A stretch of DNA of 64,000 nt from Allomuricauda sp. NBRC 101325 (GTDB lineage: Bacteria > Bacteroidota > Bacteroidia > Flavobacteriales > Flavobacteriaceae): positions 930,001-994,000 of the forward strand of contig NZ_BSQF01000002.1 of NCBI RefSeq assembly GCF_030268205.1, read 5' to 3'. The notes beneath the pieces were generated by a model. It worked only from the letters and a program-made list of their open reading frames with translations, was not told where the DNA came from and made no database searches. Positions 9,329-17,820 of the stretch are shown one piece after another. Numbering within the stretch: the first letter of the stretch is position 1; each line of letters opens with the position of its first letter. The position numbers and the translations under genes are program-made.

Positions 9329-10864
9329 ATGCTAATCAAAGTTTACGGCAGCGCCGTTTTTGGTATTGAGGCGACAACGATAGTGGTCGAGGTCAATATC
9401 GACAAGGGTGTGGGCTATCATTTAGTAGGTTTACCCGATAACGCCATTAAAGAAAGTAATTACCGTATTGCTGCAGCCCTACAAAATAATGGGTACAAGA
9501 TTCCAGGTAAAAAAATTACCATCAACATGGCGCCTGCCGATCTTCGCAAGGAGGGCTCTGCCTATGACCTGACCTTGGCTTTGGGGATTTTGGCTGCTTC
9601 CGATCAAATCAATTCTGAAAACATCCAAGAGTATTTGATTATGGGCGAATTATCCCTGGATGGAAGCCTGCAACCCATAAAAGGGGCATTGCCCATAGCC
9701 ATTAAAGCGCGCGAAGAAGGATTTACGGGATTTATTCTCCCGAAAGAGAATGCCAGTGAGGCTGCCATTGTGGATGGATTAAAAGTTTATGGAGTAGAAA
9801 ACATAAAAGAGGTTATCGATTTTTTTGATCAAGGAACACCATTGCTCCAAACCGTGGTAAATACCAGAGAGGAATTTTACGAACACCTGAACGCACCCGA
9901 TTTTGATTTTGCTGATGTGAAAGGCCAGGAAAGTATTAAGCGCTGTATGGAAATTGCAGCGGCGGGAGGGCACAATATCATATTAATTGGTCCCCCAGGT
10001 GCAGGAAAGACCATGTTGGCAAAACGATTGCCATCCATTTTACCACCAATGACCCTTCATGAAGCCTTGGAAACCACTAAAATCCACAGTGTAGTCGGAA
10101 AGGTCAAAAATAAAGGGTTGATGAGTCAGCGGCCTTTTAGAAGTCCCCACCATACCATTAGTTCTGCTGCCTTGGTAGGAGGGGGTAGCTACCCACAACC
10201 AGGGGAGATTTCACTATCGCACAATGGTGTACTTTTTTTGGACGAGCTCCCCGAATTTGAGCGCCGTGTGTTGGAGGTAATGCGACAACCCATTGAAGAT
10301 AGGGAGGTTACCATTGCACGAGCACAATATACAGTGACTTACCCTAGTAGTTTTATGTTGGTAGCCAGTATGAACCCGAGTCCAGGGGGATATTTTAACG
10401 ACCCAGATGCACCAGTGACCTCTTCTCCTGCTGAAATGCAACGGTATTTAGGGAAAATTTCAGGGCCTTTGCTCGACCGAATCGATATTCATATTGAAGT
10501 GACTCCTGTTCCTTTCGATAAACTTTCCGATGAACGAAAAGGAGAGAACAGTGTCGAAATCAGAAAAAGGGTTGAGGCCGCACGAGAAATCCAAACCAAA
10601 AGGTTCATGGATTTAAAACAAGTGCATTACAATGCCCAAATGGGAACCAAGCACATTCGGGAATATTGCAAATTGGGAGAAGCATCCAAGACCCTTTTAA
10701 AAAATGCCATGGAACGCCTAAACCTTTCTGCAAGGGCCTACGACAGAATTTTAAAGGTAGCCCGAACCATCGCAGATTTGGAAAATTCAGATGAAGTAAA
10801 GGAAAACCACATTTCAGAAGCTATCCAATATCGAAGCTTGGATCGTGAAGGTTGGCTGGGGTAA
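9329..10864 (+). CDS. comM: ComM/YifB-type Mg-chelatase-like AAA+ ATPase
   Basis: A 511-residue AAA+ protein of the YifB/ComM family. Family knowledge: ComM is a hexameric helicase that promotes branch migration during natural transformation in gammaproteobacteria. The N-terminal LonC-like domain opens MLIKVYGSAVFGIEA and includes GLPDNAIKESNYRI. The Walker A motif GPPGAGKT is at residues 221-228, followed by the signature RPFRSPHHTISSAALVGGG and Walker B FLDELPEF. The C-terminal region includes LSARAYDRILKVARTIADL and ends SLDREGWLG. It has an isolated promoter region containing the direct-repeat element at 9235-9268. A degenerate copy of its last 17 codons lies at 11566-11619. Confidence 0.93.
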   Translation: MLIKVYGSAVFGIEATTIVVEVNIDKGVGYHLVGLPDNAIKESNYRIAAALQNNGYKIPGKKITINMAPADLRKEGSAYDLTLALGILAASDQINSENIQEYLIMGELSLDGSLQPIKGALPIAIKAREEGFTGFILPKENASEAAIVDGLKVYGVENIKEVIDFFDQGTPLLQTVVNTREEFYEHLNAPDFDFADVKGQESIKRCMEIAAAGGHNIILIGPPGAGKTMLAKRLPSILPPMTLHEALETTKIHSVVGKVKNKGLMSQRPFRSPHHTISSAALVGGGSYPQPGEISLSHNGVLFLDELPEFERRVLEVMRQPIEDREVTIARAQYTVTYPSSFMLVASMNPSPGGYFNDPDAPVTSSPAEMQRYLGKISGPLLDRIDIHIEVTPVPFDKLSDERKGENSVEIRKRVEAAREIQTKRFMDLKQVHYNAQMGTKHIREYCKLGEASKTLLKNAMERLNLSARAYDRILKVARTIADLENSDEVKENHISEAIQYRSLDREGWLG

Positions 10865-10959
10865 AGACTTATACCAAAAACAACCAGCTACAATAGAATT
10901 CAACGCTATCATGACCCTGTAATGAAGAATGCTGTCTTTTTAGTAAACGGATTGAAGGA

Positions 10960-11490
10960 TTATTCCAATAAGTCCCAATCCTCTTCAGTTGCTTTGGATT
11001 TCTGGTATTCCATTACCAACAACCAAGTTTTATCTCGTTTTATGAGTAGCGCATTAAAATGCACGAATTGTTTTTGATTGGCGTTGTCAGTCCCATTGTT
11101 AGATTGGAACGCGAAAATTCCTGTTTCATGAGCAGTGGTTTCGTCACCTATCCGCTGTGAGAAACGGAATTCCACACTATTTTGTGTTTTTCCTGATTTG
11201 GTGTCCATAAAACCTTGCTTCCAGTTTTGAAGTGCCTTTGCAATAGATACAGATCCTTTGTTTTTACCAGTTGTAAATACAACAACCGCATCTTCATGGT
11301 AGGTAGCTTTATAGCCTTCGAAGTCTCCCTCATTTACGGTTCTGGAAACCTCAGTCCAAAAATTATTTAGTTCCGCAAGTCTTAGTGAATCATATGCAGT
11401 TTCAATTTTACCGTTTTTTGGATTGCTCGCATTAGAACATGTAACACTTAATGCAAATATTAAAGTGATAAAGGATTTAATTTTTTTCAT
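10960..11490 (-). CDS. Secreted SnoaL/DUF4440-like (NTF2-fold) protein
   Basis: A 176-residue protein with a basic start, a hydrophobic stretch and a cysteine at residue 18 (LSVTC), a poor-to-moderate lipobox; a secreted or lipoprotein form is likely. The mature part looks like an NTF2-fold SnoaL/DUF4440 domain: LAELNNFWTEVSRTVNEGDFEGYKATYHEDAVVVF resembles the first two helices and strand (quoted here for orientation only in pieces of the family pattern), and the C-terminal strand is LLIKRDKTWLLVMEY. Function is unknown; such folds bind small ligands or act as enzymes. The gene sits alone between comM and a degenerate duplicate of the comM 3' end (11566-11619), so it may be a later insertion. 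Confidence 0.6.
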   Translation of the reverse strand: MKKIKSFITLIFALSVTCSNASNPKNGKIETAYDSLRLAELNNFWTEVSRTVNEGDFEGYKATYHEDAVVVFTTGKNKGSVSIAKALQNWKQGFMDTKSGKTQNSVEFRFSQRIGDETTAHETGIFAFQSNNGTDNANQKQFVHFNALLIKRDKTWLLVMEYQKSKATEEDWDLLE

Positions 11491-11565
11491 TTGTAAAACT
11501 TGATTTTATTAAAAGAATTTGCAGAAAGCCTGAAATTAATATTTCATAATTGCACATTTGGGTAT

Positions 11566-11619
11566 GTTACCGATGCAAAACAAGATTAAAGCTTAGACCG
11601 TAAAGGTTGGTTGGGCTAA
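11566..11619 (+). pseudogene. Degenerate copy of the comM 3' end
   Basis: Read in frame from 11566, this stretch encodes VTDAKQD-stop-SLDRKGWLG-stop. The last residues of comM, ending at 10864, are ISEAIQYRSLDREGWLG-stop. Eight of the nine terminal residues are identical and the preceding ones are similar (V/I, T/S, D/E, A/A, Q/Q). At DNA level, gcttagaccgtaaaggttgg corresponds to gcttggatcgtgaaggttgg. The copy carries an internal stop and cannot be translated as part of a gene. It abuts the end of the minus-strand M20 peptidase gene. Confidence 0.75.
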
Positions 11620-11624
11620 AATTC

Positions 11625-13052
11625 CTAATTGAACCGTTGAATCAAATAGTAGCTGAATTCGACCATCTCTTTGTAATTATCCTTGCTTATTTTTTCATCG
11701 ATGCCGTGAAAACGAGTAAAACTTTCAGGACTTATTCGAATGGGATAAAAGCGATAAACATCGTCTGCAATATCATAAAAATAACGTGCATCGGTACCTC
11801 CTCCGATCAAACCTGGAACCACAAGGGCCTCTGGAAATACAGAGCGAATGGTTTTTTCCAAGTTTTGAAAAGCATCCGATGCTATGCCGGAAACTGGTGA
11901 GGGATCGGTGGCAAATCCCGCCAACTCCACTTTAATTTTATCGCCAATGGTTTCTTGAATATGTGCTTTAACCGATTCAACCGTTTCTCCGGGTAAAATT
12001 CTAAAGTTAATGGTCGCCTTGGCAACGGTAGGAATCACATTGTCCTTAACCCCGCCTTCGATAATAGTAGGGGCAGTGGTCGTATGTGCATTCAATGCTT
12101 TAAGTACAGGGGCTTTGAACAACCAAGGATTCGCAAAGGCCATCTTCTTGAAAAACGACATTTCAGCACCCATATATTCAAATTGATAATCCAATGGTTT
12201 TACCAATTTATAAGGCCGTTGCTTGTTCTCTAGATCCACTATGGCTTGCGCCAACATACCGATCGTATTGTCTTCTGGTGGTGCAGAACTGTGCCCGCCT
12301 TTGGTTTCAACAATGAGGTTATAGGAGGCATAACCTTTTTCGGCCAGGTTTACCATGGCAACAGTTTTCTCAAAATCAGGGACCATATTTTCGGCCAAGA
12401 ACCCACCTTCGTCCAAAGCCATAGCTGCATTTACTCCTTTTTTCTTGAGGTAGGCTGCAATTTCTTTCGCACCATGACTCCCTCCAAGTTCTTCATCATG
12501 TCCAAAGGCAAGATAAATAGTTTGACTAGGCTGGAAAGATTCCCGTAATAATTGCTCAACGGATTCCATGAGGGCCATCAATGAACTTTTATCGTCCAAA
12601 GTCCCACGACCAATAATGTCGGTTGTAGTGATTTTTCCCTCAAAGGGTCCTGCTTCCCAATCGGCAAGCGTAGGTTGGTCCACAGGTACCACATCTTGGT
12701 GGGACATTAAAATGATGGGTTTTTTTGAAGGGTCTTTTCCTTTCCATGTATACAGTAAACTATAGGTGCTAATTTTCTCCAAGGATAGATTTTCATGCAA
12801 TAGAGGATATGTTTCTGCTAAAAACTGATGAAATCCATTGAATGCTGTTGAATCTGGGATAGCATCCTCACTGAACGAAATTGTTTTGTATTGAATGGCC
12901 TTTGATAAGTTCTGGAAGGCATTTGTTGGAAAATCCATGGGATCTAGATTGTCCGGTTGCACTTGTTTTGAAGTTAAGGACATGGTATTTACGACTAAAA
13001 CAGCAACAAGAACGAGCACAATGGCTAATAGACCGAGCAGTATTTTTTTCAT
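11625..13052 (-). CDS. M20-family dipeptidase/carboxypeptidase, membrane anchored
   Basis: A 475-residue di-zinc peptidase of the M20 family, close to the carboxypeptidase S/CPS1 group. A single N-terminal hydrophobic segment (MKKILLGLLAIVLVLVAVLV) would anchor or export it. Metal-ligand motifs are MSHQDVVPVD, GRGTLDDKSSLMA, and GHDEELGGSHGAKE with the catalytic glutamate. The dimerisation-domain segment ETKGGHSSAPP and the C-terminal RFHGIDE (last ligand His) are also present. It likely trims peptides or N-acyl amino acids in the periplasm. The open frame extends to 13109, but the ATG at 13052 begins directly at the signal segment. Confidence 0.85.
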   Translation of the reverse strand: MKKILLGLLAIVLVLVAVLVVNTMSLTSKQVQPDNLDPMDFPTNAFQNLSKAIQYKTISFSEDAIPDSTAFNGFHQFLAETYPLLHENLSLEKISTYSLLYTWKGKDPSKKPIILMSHQDVVPVDQPTLADWEAGPFEGKITTTDIIGRGTLDDKSSLMALMESVEQLLRESFQPSQTIYLAFGHDEELGGSHGAKEIAAYLKKKGVNAAMALDEGGFLAENMVPDFEKTVAMVNLAEKGYASYNLIVETKGGHSSAPPEDNTIGMLAQAIVDLENKQRPYKLVKPLDYQFEYMGAEMSFFKKMAFANPWLFKAPVLKALNAHTTTAPTIIEGGVKDNVIPTVAKATINFRILPGETVESVKAHIQETIGDKIKVELAGFATDPSPVSGIASDAFQNLEKTIRSVFPEALVVPGLIGGGTDARYFYDIADDVYRFYPIRISPESFTRFHGIDEKISKDNYKEMVEFSYYLIQRFN

Positions 13053-13253
13053 TTTTGGAGGGTTGGTTTTTTTGAGTTGACCCAAATTAGATAAAAAATT
13101 GGAAGTCAAGCTTATGGGAATGCCTTTATTTATAAAATCATAAAAAGCGGATTATTAATTCGCTCTTTTAACAATTGCTGGCGTTTTATCTAAAAAGTGT
13201 GCAAAATTTTAGTTAAATAAACTTTAGATCATTCAATATGAGTTGTTTAGATG

Positions 13254-13261
13254 TATTTTTG
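13254..13261 (+). promoter_or_regulatory. -7 box for the cupin gene
   Basis: TATTTTTG matches TAnnTTTG exactly. A TTC lies 19 bases upstream where a TTG is expected. It would place the transcript start near 13268, which makes the ATG at 13286, not 13238, the usable start. Confidence 0.4.
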
Positions 13262-13285
13262 CCATCCTTTTTTAATTATGTGATC

Positions 13286-13696
13286 ATGCAATGTGTGGAA
13301 TTGAATCCCGTCGGCAACTTTGACCCATGGGAACAAGAGAAGATTGATGAATTGATGCATCAGGAAATTTCAGAATCTTTAAGTGATAATCTTGTGTTCG
13401 AAAATGAATTCGTAAAACTTTGGGACATTCATTTATTACCAGGTCAAAGAATACCTTTTAGAAAGCAGAACAGGAACTACGGATGGGTATGCACCACCGG
13501 CGGTCTAGCCTTGACTAGATATGGCAATGGTAAAATCGATATGGTTAAACTTAATCCTGGAGACACCGAATATTTCGAGTACAAGGGCAAAAACTATATT
13601 AACGATTTAGAGAATATCGGGGAGGACACCATCGTCATCAATATATTGGAATACAAAGAGACCAAAAAGGACGACAGTATCCAATTTTGCAACTAA
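13286..13696 (+). CDS. Small cupin-like protein
   Basis: A 136-residue single-domain protein. The sequence VFENEFVKLWDIHLLPGQRIPFRKQNRNY followed by a glycine-rich turn (RYGNGKIDMVKLNPGDTEYFE, residue order as seen) resembles a double-stranded beta-helix cupin. It lacks the usual His-rich metal motif: histidine appears once in the first motif region, so metal binding is doubtful. Function unknown. The frame is open from an ATG at 13238, but the promoter box at 13254 argues for the ATG at 13286 (MQCVELNP). Its stop overlaps that of the convergent zinc-finger protein gene by four bases. Confidence 0.6.
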   Translation: MQCVELNPVGNFDPWEQEKIDELMHQEISESLSDNLVFENEFVKLWDIHLLPGQRIPFRKQNRNYGWVCTTGGLALTRYGNGKIDMVKLNPGDTEYFEYKGKNYINDLENIGEDTIVINILEYKETKKDDSIQFCN

Positions 13697-14136
13697 ATTG
13701 CCTTGATATTGGCCTTTAAGCCAGACACAATACCAAGAATATTAGTTACCGTTTCCTCTAAATAATATTTGATGGCCAAATGAGGAATTCTTATGGTGGT
13801 AAAACCATTTTTAAAAGAATGCATGGCATCTTCCAAATCGCTTATGGCCTGTTCGTGTGTGATCATATTGTAATCCTTGTCGATTTCAATATTTAGTTTC
13901 ACACGGGAAATAGCAATATCCACAGATCTTTTACCGTCCCACCACTCCAGCATTGGATGCGCTCCGGCCTCTTTTAAGGCATAAAATAATTGAATAGCTT
14001 CAACGGAAGTGTCGTTTTGTAGAATTACTTTTTTGATCAGTCGAGTATGTCTTTCGCAAAGTTGGACCCCTAAAGCTTCCAAAGACGCTTGTTTTTCTTG
14101 AGGTCCAATATTTTTATCACAATCCTTACAGGTCAT
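13693..14136 (-). CDS. Zinc-finger protein with PD-(D/E)XK-like C-terminal domain
   Basis: A 147-residue protein of unknown function. The N-terminus has a C3-x2-C6 pair and a C27-x2-H30 pair, which could form one zinc site. The C-terminal two thirds resemble the DUF559/Vsr-like PD-(D/E)XK fold: a helix with Glu46, then VDIAI (Asp73), a short turn, and LNIEID (Glu84, Asp86), followed by a long helix (HEQAISDLEDAMHS) and a strand TTIRIPHLAI. The usual catalytic lysine is replaced by aspartate, so activity is uncertain. A DNA-binding or mending role is conceivable but unproven. It is divergent from the Nramp-like gene. Confidence 0.5.
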   Translation of the reverse strand: MTCKDCDKNIGPQEKQASLEALGVQLCERHTRLIKKVILQNDTSVEAIQLFYALKEAGAHPMLEWWDGKRSVDIAISRVKLNIEIDKDYNMITHEQAISDLEDAMHSFKNGFTTIRIPHLAIKYYLEETVTNILGIVSGLKANIKAI

Positions 14137-14316
14137 AAGTAGTTGTAAAGTTTAAGGTCTAGTATGATTTGGGATTATTATAACTTTCAGATTTTTGAAA
14201 TCGTATAAAAACTCGATGTAAAACATCCCACTTTTAGACGAACTGCATTTTTTTGGATGAAATGCATAATTTGTTGGGATATCCTTATAACTTCAACCAC
14301 CAAAACCAACTGATCG

Positions 14317-15513
14317 ATGTTTAAAAAAATAGGGCCGGGAGTATTGGTCGCAGCAGCTTTTGTTGGACCGGGAACCTTAACCATGTGCACTTTGGCAGGC
14401 GTGCGCTTTGGATATAGTTTAATTTGGGCCTTATTGGTCTCTATTATAGCCACCATTGTGTTGCAGGGAATGGCAGGTAGAATTGGCTTGGTGACCCAAA
14501 GCGGTCTGGTAGATGTGGTAAAGGACCAGGTGCGATCCAAGGGATTGCGAAACTTGGTGATTGCCATTGTTTTTGGGGCTATTCTCGTGGGAAATGCAGC
14601 CTACGAAGCAGGAAATATCGGTGGTGCCACACTCGGATTGGAGCAGTTAATTTCCAATAGGTCTGTAAAGCCTTTTCTGCCCTTGTTGATTGGTCTAATT
14701 ATTTTCTTCCTTTTATGGTTCAGTACCTATAAAATCTTGGAAAGAATTTTTGTGGCCCTTGTTGGAATCATGGGAGTAAGTTTTGTGGTTTGTGCCATTA
14801 TTACCCAACCATCGATCTCGAGCATTCTTAAAGGAATGTTCGTGCCCCAGTTGCCCGAAGGAAGTTTACTTACCGTCATCGCGTTGGTAGGGACCACCGT
14901 GGTGCCCTACAATTTGTTTTTGCACGCTTCTTTGGTCAAGGAAAAATGGAAATCCAAAGCCGATTTAAAAACCTTGAACTGGGATACCATTTTATCCATT
15001 GGTTTGGGAGGTTTGGTGTCGATGGCGATTTTGATCACCGCTTCGGCTGCGCCCATTTCGGATATTGGAAATGCCTTGGACATGGCAGTGGCCCTAGAAC
15101 CCTTATTCGGAAAAATGGCCGTTTATTTTATGGCAATCGGACTATTGGCAGCAGGAATCACTTCTGCAATCACGGCGCCCTTGGCAGCAGCCTTTGTGGC
15201 GAGTAGTAGTTTTGGCTGGGAGGGAGGCATGCAAAACATAAAGTTTAAACTCGTTTGGTTATTAGTGGTATTGTGCGGGGTTGTTTTTCTTTCTTTTGAT
15301 ATAAAACCTATCGAAGTGATCCAATTTGCTCAAATTGCCAATGGGATCTTACTTCCCATTATGGCATCCTTATTATTATGGGTGGTGAACAAAACATCGG
15401 TGATGGGTGAAAACAAGAATACCTTGCTTCAAAATATACTGGGTATTGCCATTGTTGCATTTGCCGTTTTTTTAGGTGTAAAAAGTATTTTTAATGTTTT
15501 AGGATTGATCTAA
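14317..15513 (+). CDS. Nramp-like transporter of the 5-oxoprolinase operon
   Basis: A 398-residue membrane protein with about 11 helices, clearly of the Nramp/LeuT fold: VGPGTLTMCTLAG in helix 1 and VGTTVVPYNLFLHASLVKEKW in helix 6. Canonical Nramp metal ligands are missing. The helix-1 DPGN motif is Gly17-Pro-Gly-Thr20, and the helix-6 MPHN motif is Val196-Pro-Tyr198-Asn199. Manganese or iron transport is therefore unlikely. Its stop is immediately followed by the pxpA ATG, so it heads the operon. Bacillus subtilis has a comparable arrangement (ycsF next to the Nramp-family ycsG). I infer uptake of 5-oxoproline or a related carboxylate. ATG at 14317 is the natural start. Confidence 0.8.
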   Translation: MFKKIGPGVLVAAAFVGPGTLTMCTLAGVRFGYSLIWALLVSIIATIVLQGMAGRIGLVTQSGLVDVVKDQVRSKGLRNLVIAIVFGAILVGNAAYEAGNIGGATLGLEQLISNRSVKPFLPLLIGLIIFFLLWFSTYKILERIFVALVGIMGVSFVVCAIITQPSISSILKGMFVPQLPEGSLLTVIALVGTTVVPYNLFLHASLVKEKWKSKADLKTLNWDTILSIGLGGLVSMAILITASAAPISDIGNALDMAVALEPLFGKMAVYFMAIGLLAAGITSAITAPLAAAFVASSSFGWEGGMQNIKFKLVWLLVVLCGVVFLSFDIKPIEVIQFAQIANGILLPIMASLLLWVVNKTSVMGENKNTLLQNILGIAIVAFAVFLGVKSIFNVLGLI

Positions 15514-16257
15514 ATGAATCAATTTTCCATAGATATTAATTGTGATGTAGGCGAGGGGGTAGGCAACGAAGCCGAACTGTTTCCTTTTATAAGTTCCTGT
15601 AATATTGCTTGTGGAGGACATGCAGGTACCAAACAAACGATGTTGCAAGCGGCGCAATTGGCCAAAGCACGCGGAATAAAGGTTGGCGCACATCCATCGT
15701 ACCCTGATCAAGCCAACTTTGGTAGAGAGCTCATGGATATTACAGATGCCGAACTGATAGAAAGCATACAATCCCAACTTTCCACTTTTATTGAAGTCTT
15801 AAAGGAACTGCAAATCCCATTACATCACATCAAGGCCCACGGTGCTCTGTACAATCAAACTGCGAAAGATGAGCATTTGGCCAAGGTATATTTAAAAGCT
15901 ATTCAAGACTATAAGGATATGGCATTGCTTTATGTCCCGTACAATTCGGTGGTGGCCAAATTGGCCAAGGAAAATGGATTCAGGGTTGCCTATGAAGGTT
16001 TTGCAGATAGAAATTACAATGCTGATCTAAGTTTGGTATCTAGAAAAGATGAAAATGCCCTCATTCAAAATCCAAAACAGGTGCTCAAACATATCTTGCC
16101 AATGATCAAAACTGGCAAAGTTTGTACAGTAACTGAGGAATTTGTTGAAATATCAGTACAAACCCTTTGCATACATGGCGATACCGCAGCTGCATTGGAA
16201 ATATTAACGTATATTTCAGAAGAATTACCCCGAAACCAAGTGCACATAGAAAAGTGA
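15514..16257 (+). CDS. pxpA: 5-oxoprolinase subunit A
   Basis: A 247-residue LamB/YcsF-family protein. With PxpB and PxpC it forms the ATP-dependent 5-oxoprolinase that opens pyroglutamate to glutamate. Family blocks present are DINCDVGEG near the N-terminus, FISSCNIACGGHAG, KVGAHPSYPDQANFGR, HHIKAHGALYN and the C-terminal LCIHGDTAAALEIL. The conserved aspartates and histidines probably bind the substrate or a metal. The ATG directly follows the transporter's stop. Its stop overlaps the GTG start of pxpB by four bases (GTGA). The tight packing indicates one transcript and translational coupling. Confidence 0.93.
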   Translation: MNQFSIDINCDVGEGVGNEAELFPFISSCNIACGGHAGTKQTMLQAAQLAKARGIKVGAHPSYPDQANFGRELMDITDAELIESIQSQLSTFIEVLKELQIPLHHIKAHGALYNQTAKDEHLAKVYLKAIQDYKDMALLYVPYNSVVAKLAKENGFRVAYEGFADRNYNADLSLVSRKDENALIQNPKQVLKHILPMIKTGKVCTVTEEFVEISVQTLCIHGDTAAALEILTYISEELPRNQVHIEK

Positions 16258-16988
16258 ATACATACCCCATCAACATCAAACCTTTTGGAGAACGTGCCGT
16301 TTTAGTGGAATGGCCCAATAAGGTAAGTGAATCCATTTTGGCCAACATCCTAGACTTTATGGATGTTTTTAAAGAATTGAACATTGAAGGCTGGGAAATG
16401 TCCGTAGCCTACAATTCCCTGACCATGGTGTACAATCAAGATCATATAGATTTTGAGGAGACCAAGGCCATGATTTTAGATTGCCATGCAAAGCTTGACG
16501 ATTCGAAAATTCAACGAAAGCAACATTTATGGACCATTCCCGTGTGTTACGACCTTGAATTTGGAATTGATATCGAAGAAACGGCAAAAACTTTGAATCT
16601 TTCCGTGGGAGAACTGATAGAACAACATACTTCGCATGAATATGTGGTGTATGGTATCGGCTTTTTGCCCGGATTTATGTATTTGGGAGGATTGCCTTCC
16701 AGTTTGGAGATTCCCCGAAGGGCCGAGCCAAGATTACGGGTAACCAAAGGTTCTGTCGGCTTGGCTGGGAAACAAACGGGAATTTACCCCCAAGATTCCC
16801 CTGGCGGATGGAATATTATTGGGAACTGTCCGGTACAATTGTTCAATCCAAAAGATAAATCCCCCTGTTTTGTTAAAGTTGGTGATAAAATAAGGTTCGA
16901 GAGCATATCCAAAGCGGAATACAATTTGCACAAGATTGAAGGAGAAGTAGGAATTTATAAACCTGAAAAAGTTGATTTGAATGCTTAA
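16254..16988 (+). CDS. pxpB: 5-oxoprolinase subunit B
   Basis: A 244-residue protein of the KipI/PxpB family, the partner of PxpC in the carboxylase-like half of 5-oxoprolinase. The N-terminal block FGERAVLVEW and the signature segment GIGFLPGFMYLGGLP are typical. SVGLAGKQTGIYPQDSPGGWNIIG completes the family's C-terminal core (given here as the recognised region near residues 165-190). The open frame extends back to 16167 inside pxpA, but the GTG at 16254, overlapping the pxpA stop, gives the family N-terminus. It overlaps pxpC by eight bases. Confidence 0.92.
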   Translation: MNTYPINIKPFGERAVLVEWPNKVSESILANILDFMDVFKELNIEGWEMSVAYNSLTMVYNQDHIDFEETKAMILDCHAKLDDSKIQRKQHLWTIPVCYDLEFGIDIEETAKTLNLSVGELIEQHTSHEYVVYGIGFLPGFMYLGGLPSSLEIPRRAEPRLRVTKGSVGLAGKQTGIYPQDSPGGWNIIGNCPVQLFNPKDKSPCFVKVGDKIRFESISKAEYNLHKIEGEVGIYKPEKVDLNA

Positions 16989-17820
16989 AGTACTTAAATC
17001 CGGTTTTTATTTGACCATTCAAGACTTGGGAAGATTTGGCTATCGGGATATTGGGGTCCCCATTTCTGGTGCCATGGATATTGCCTCCGTGAAAAAGGCC
17101 AATATGTTGCTCGAAAATGAGGAGAATGATGCCGTTTTGGAAATTACCATGACAGGTCCCACACTTCTGTTCGATGCACCCACCTTTATTTGTCTTTCGG
17201 GTGCCCATATTTTGGCCACCTTGAACAACCAGCCTATCGATAACCATCAAGTTATAAAAGTGGACAAAGGAGATATTTTGTCCTACGGTCGTCTCGAAAG
17301 GGGTTTTAGGGGCTATTTGGCCATAAAGGGTGGTTTTCAGAATGATAAGGTGCTAGGGAGTCGTTCACAGTTTGTGCCCGTGACCAAAACCGCCCGTCTT
17401 AAAGATGGTGATGAGGTAAAATACAAGGAAACCAAATCTTTTAAACCCATTCTTTCCGAAGTAAAGATTGAAGACCATTTTGAAAAGGACACTTTAATTG
17501 TTTTTAAAGGCCCTGAGTTTGATTTGCTCTCCGATACCCAACTCACGGAGATTTTTACAAAAACGTATTCCCTGTCCAAAGAGAACAACCGAATGGCCTA
17601 TCAAATTGCCGAGCTGATCAAGGGACATGAGCATTCCATGTTGACCTCTGGAACTTTGCCAGGTACGGTACAATTGACGCCTGCAGGACGCATGATCATC
17701 TTAATGAAAGATGGACAGACCACAGGAGGATATCCAAGAATTTTCCAATTGTCTGAAGATTCCATAAACGTTCTGGCGCAGAAAAAATCAGGGGAGAGTT
17801 TTCGGTTTAAACTTTCTTGA
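16981..17820 (+). CDS. pxpC: 5-oxoprolinase subunit C
   Basis: A 279-residue protein of the KipA/PxpC (biotin-dependent carboxyltransferase-like) family. Recognised blocks are TIQDLGRFGYRDIGVPISGAMD near the N-terminus, ENDAVLEITMTGPTLLF, GYLAIKGGFQNDKVLGSRS and the C-terminal DGQTTGGYPRI. With PxpA and PxpB it completes the 5-oxoprolinase. It starts at an ATG overlapping the last eight bases of pxpB. At 279 residues it is slightly shorter than some relatives but has all core blocks. The downstream region holds the ilv leader, so no separate terminator for this operon is evident apart from the hairpin at 17944-17982. Confidence 0.92.
   Translation: MLKVLKSGFYLTIQDLGRFGYRDIGVPISGAMDIASVKKANMLLENEENDAVLEITMTGPTLLFDAPTFICLSGAHILATLNNQPIDNHQVIKVDKGDILSYGRLERGFRGYLAIKGGFQNDKVLGSRSQFVPVTKTARLKDGDEVKYKETKSFKPILSEVKIEDHFEKDTLIVFKGPEFDLLSDTQLTEIFTKTYSLSKENNRMAYQIAELIKGHEHSMLTSGTLPGTVQLTPAGRMIILMKDGQTTGGYPRIFQLSEDSINVLAQKKSGESFRFKLS

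Noticed and set aside
10865..11619. A complete insertion sequence or integron
   Set aside because: No transposase or integrase, no terminal inverted repeats and no target-site duplication apart from the comM-like echo.
11607..11900. A plus-strand frame within the M20 peptidase gene
   Set aside because: It is antisense to the peptidase, whose catalytic motifs are intact, and has no recognisable domain.
14317..15513. A manganese transporter (MntH)
   Set aside because: The fold is Nramp, but the metal ligands of helices 1 and 6 are missing.
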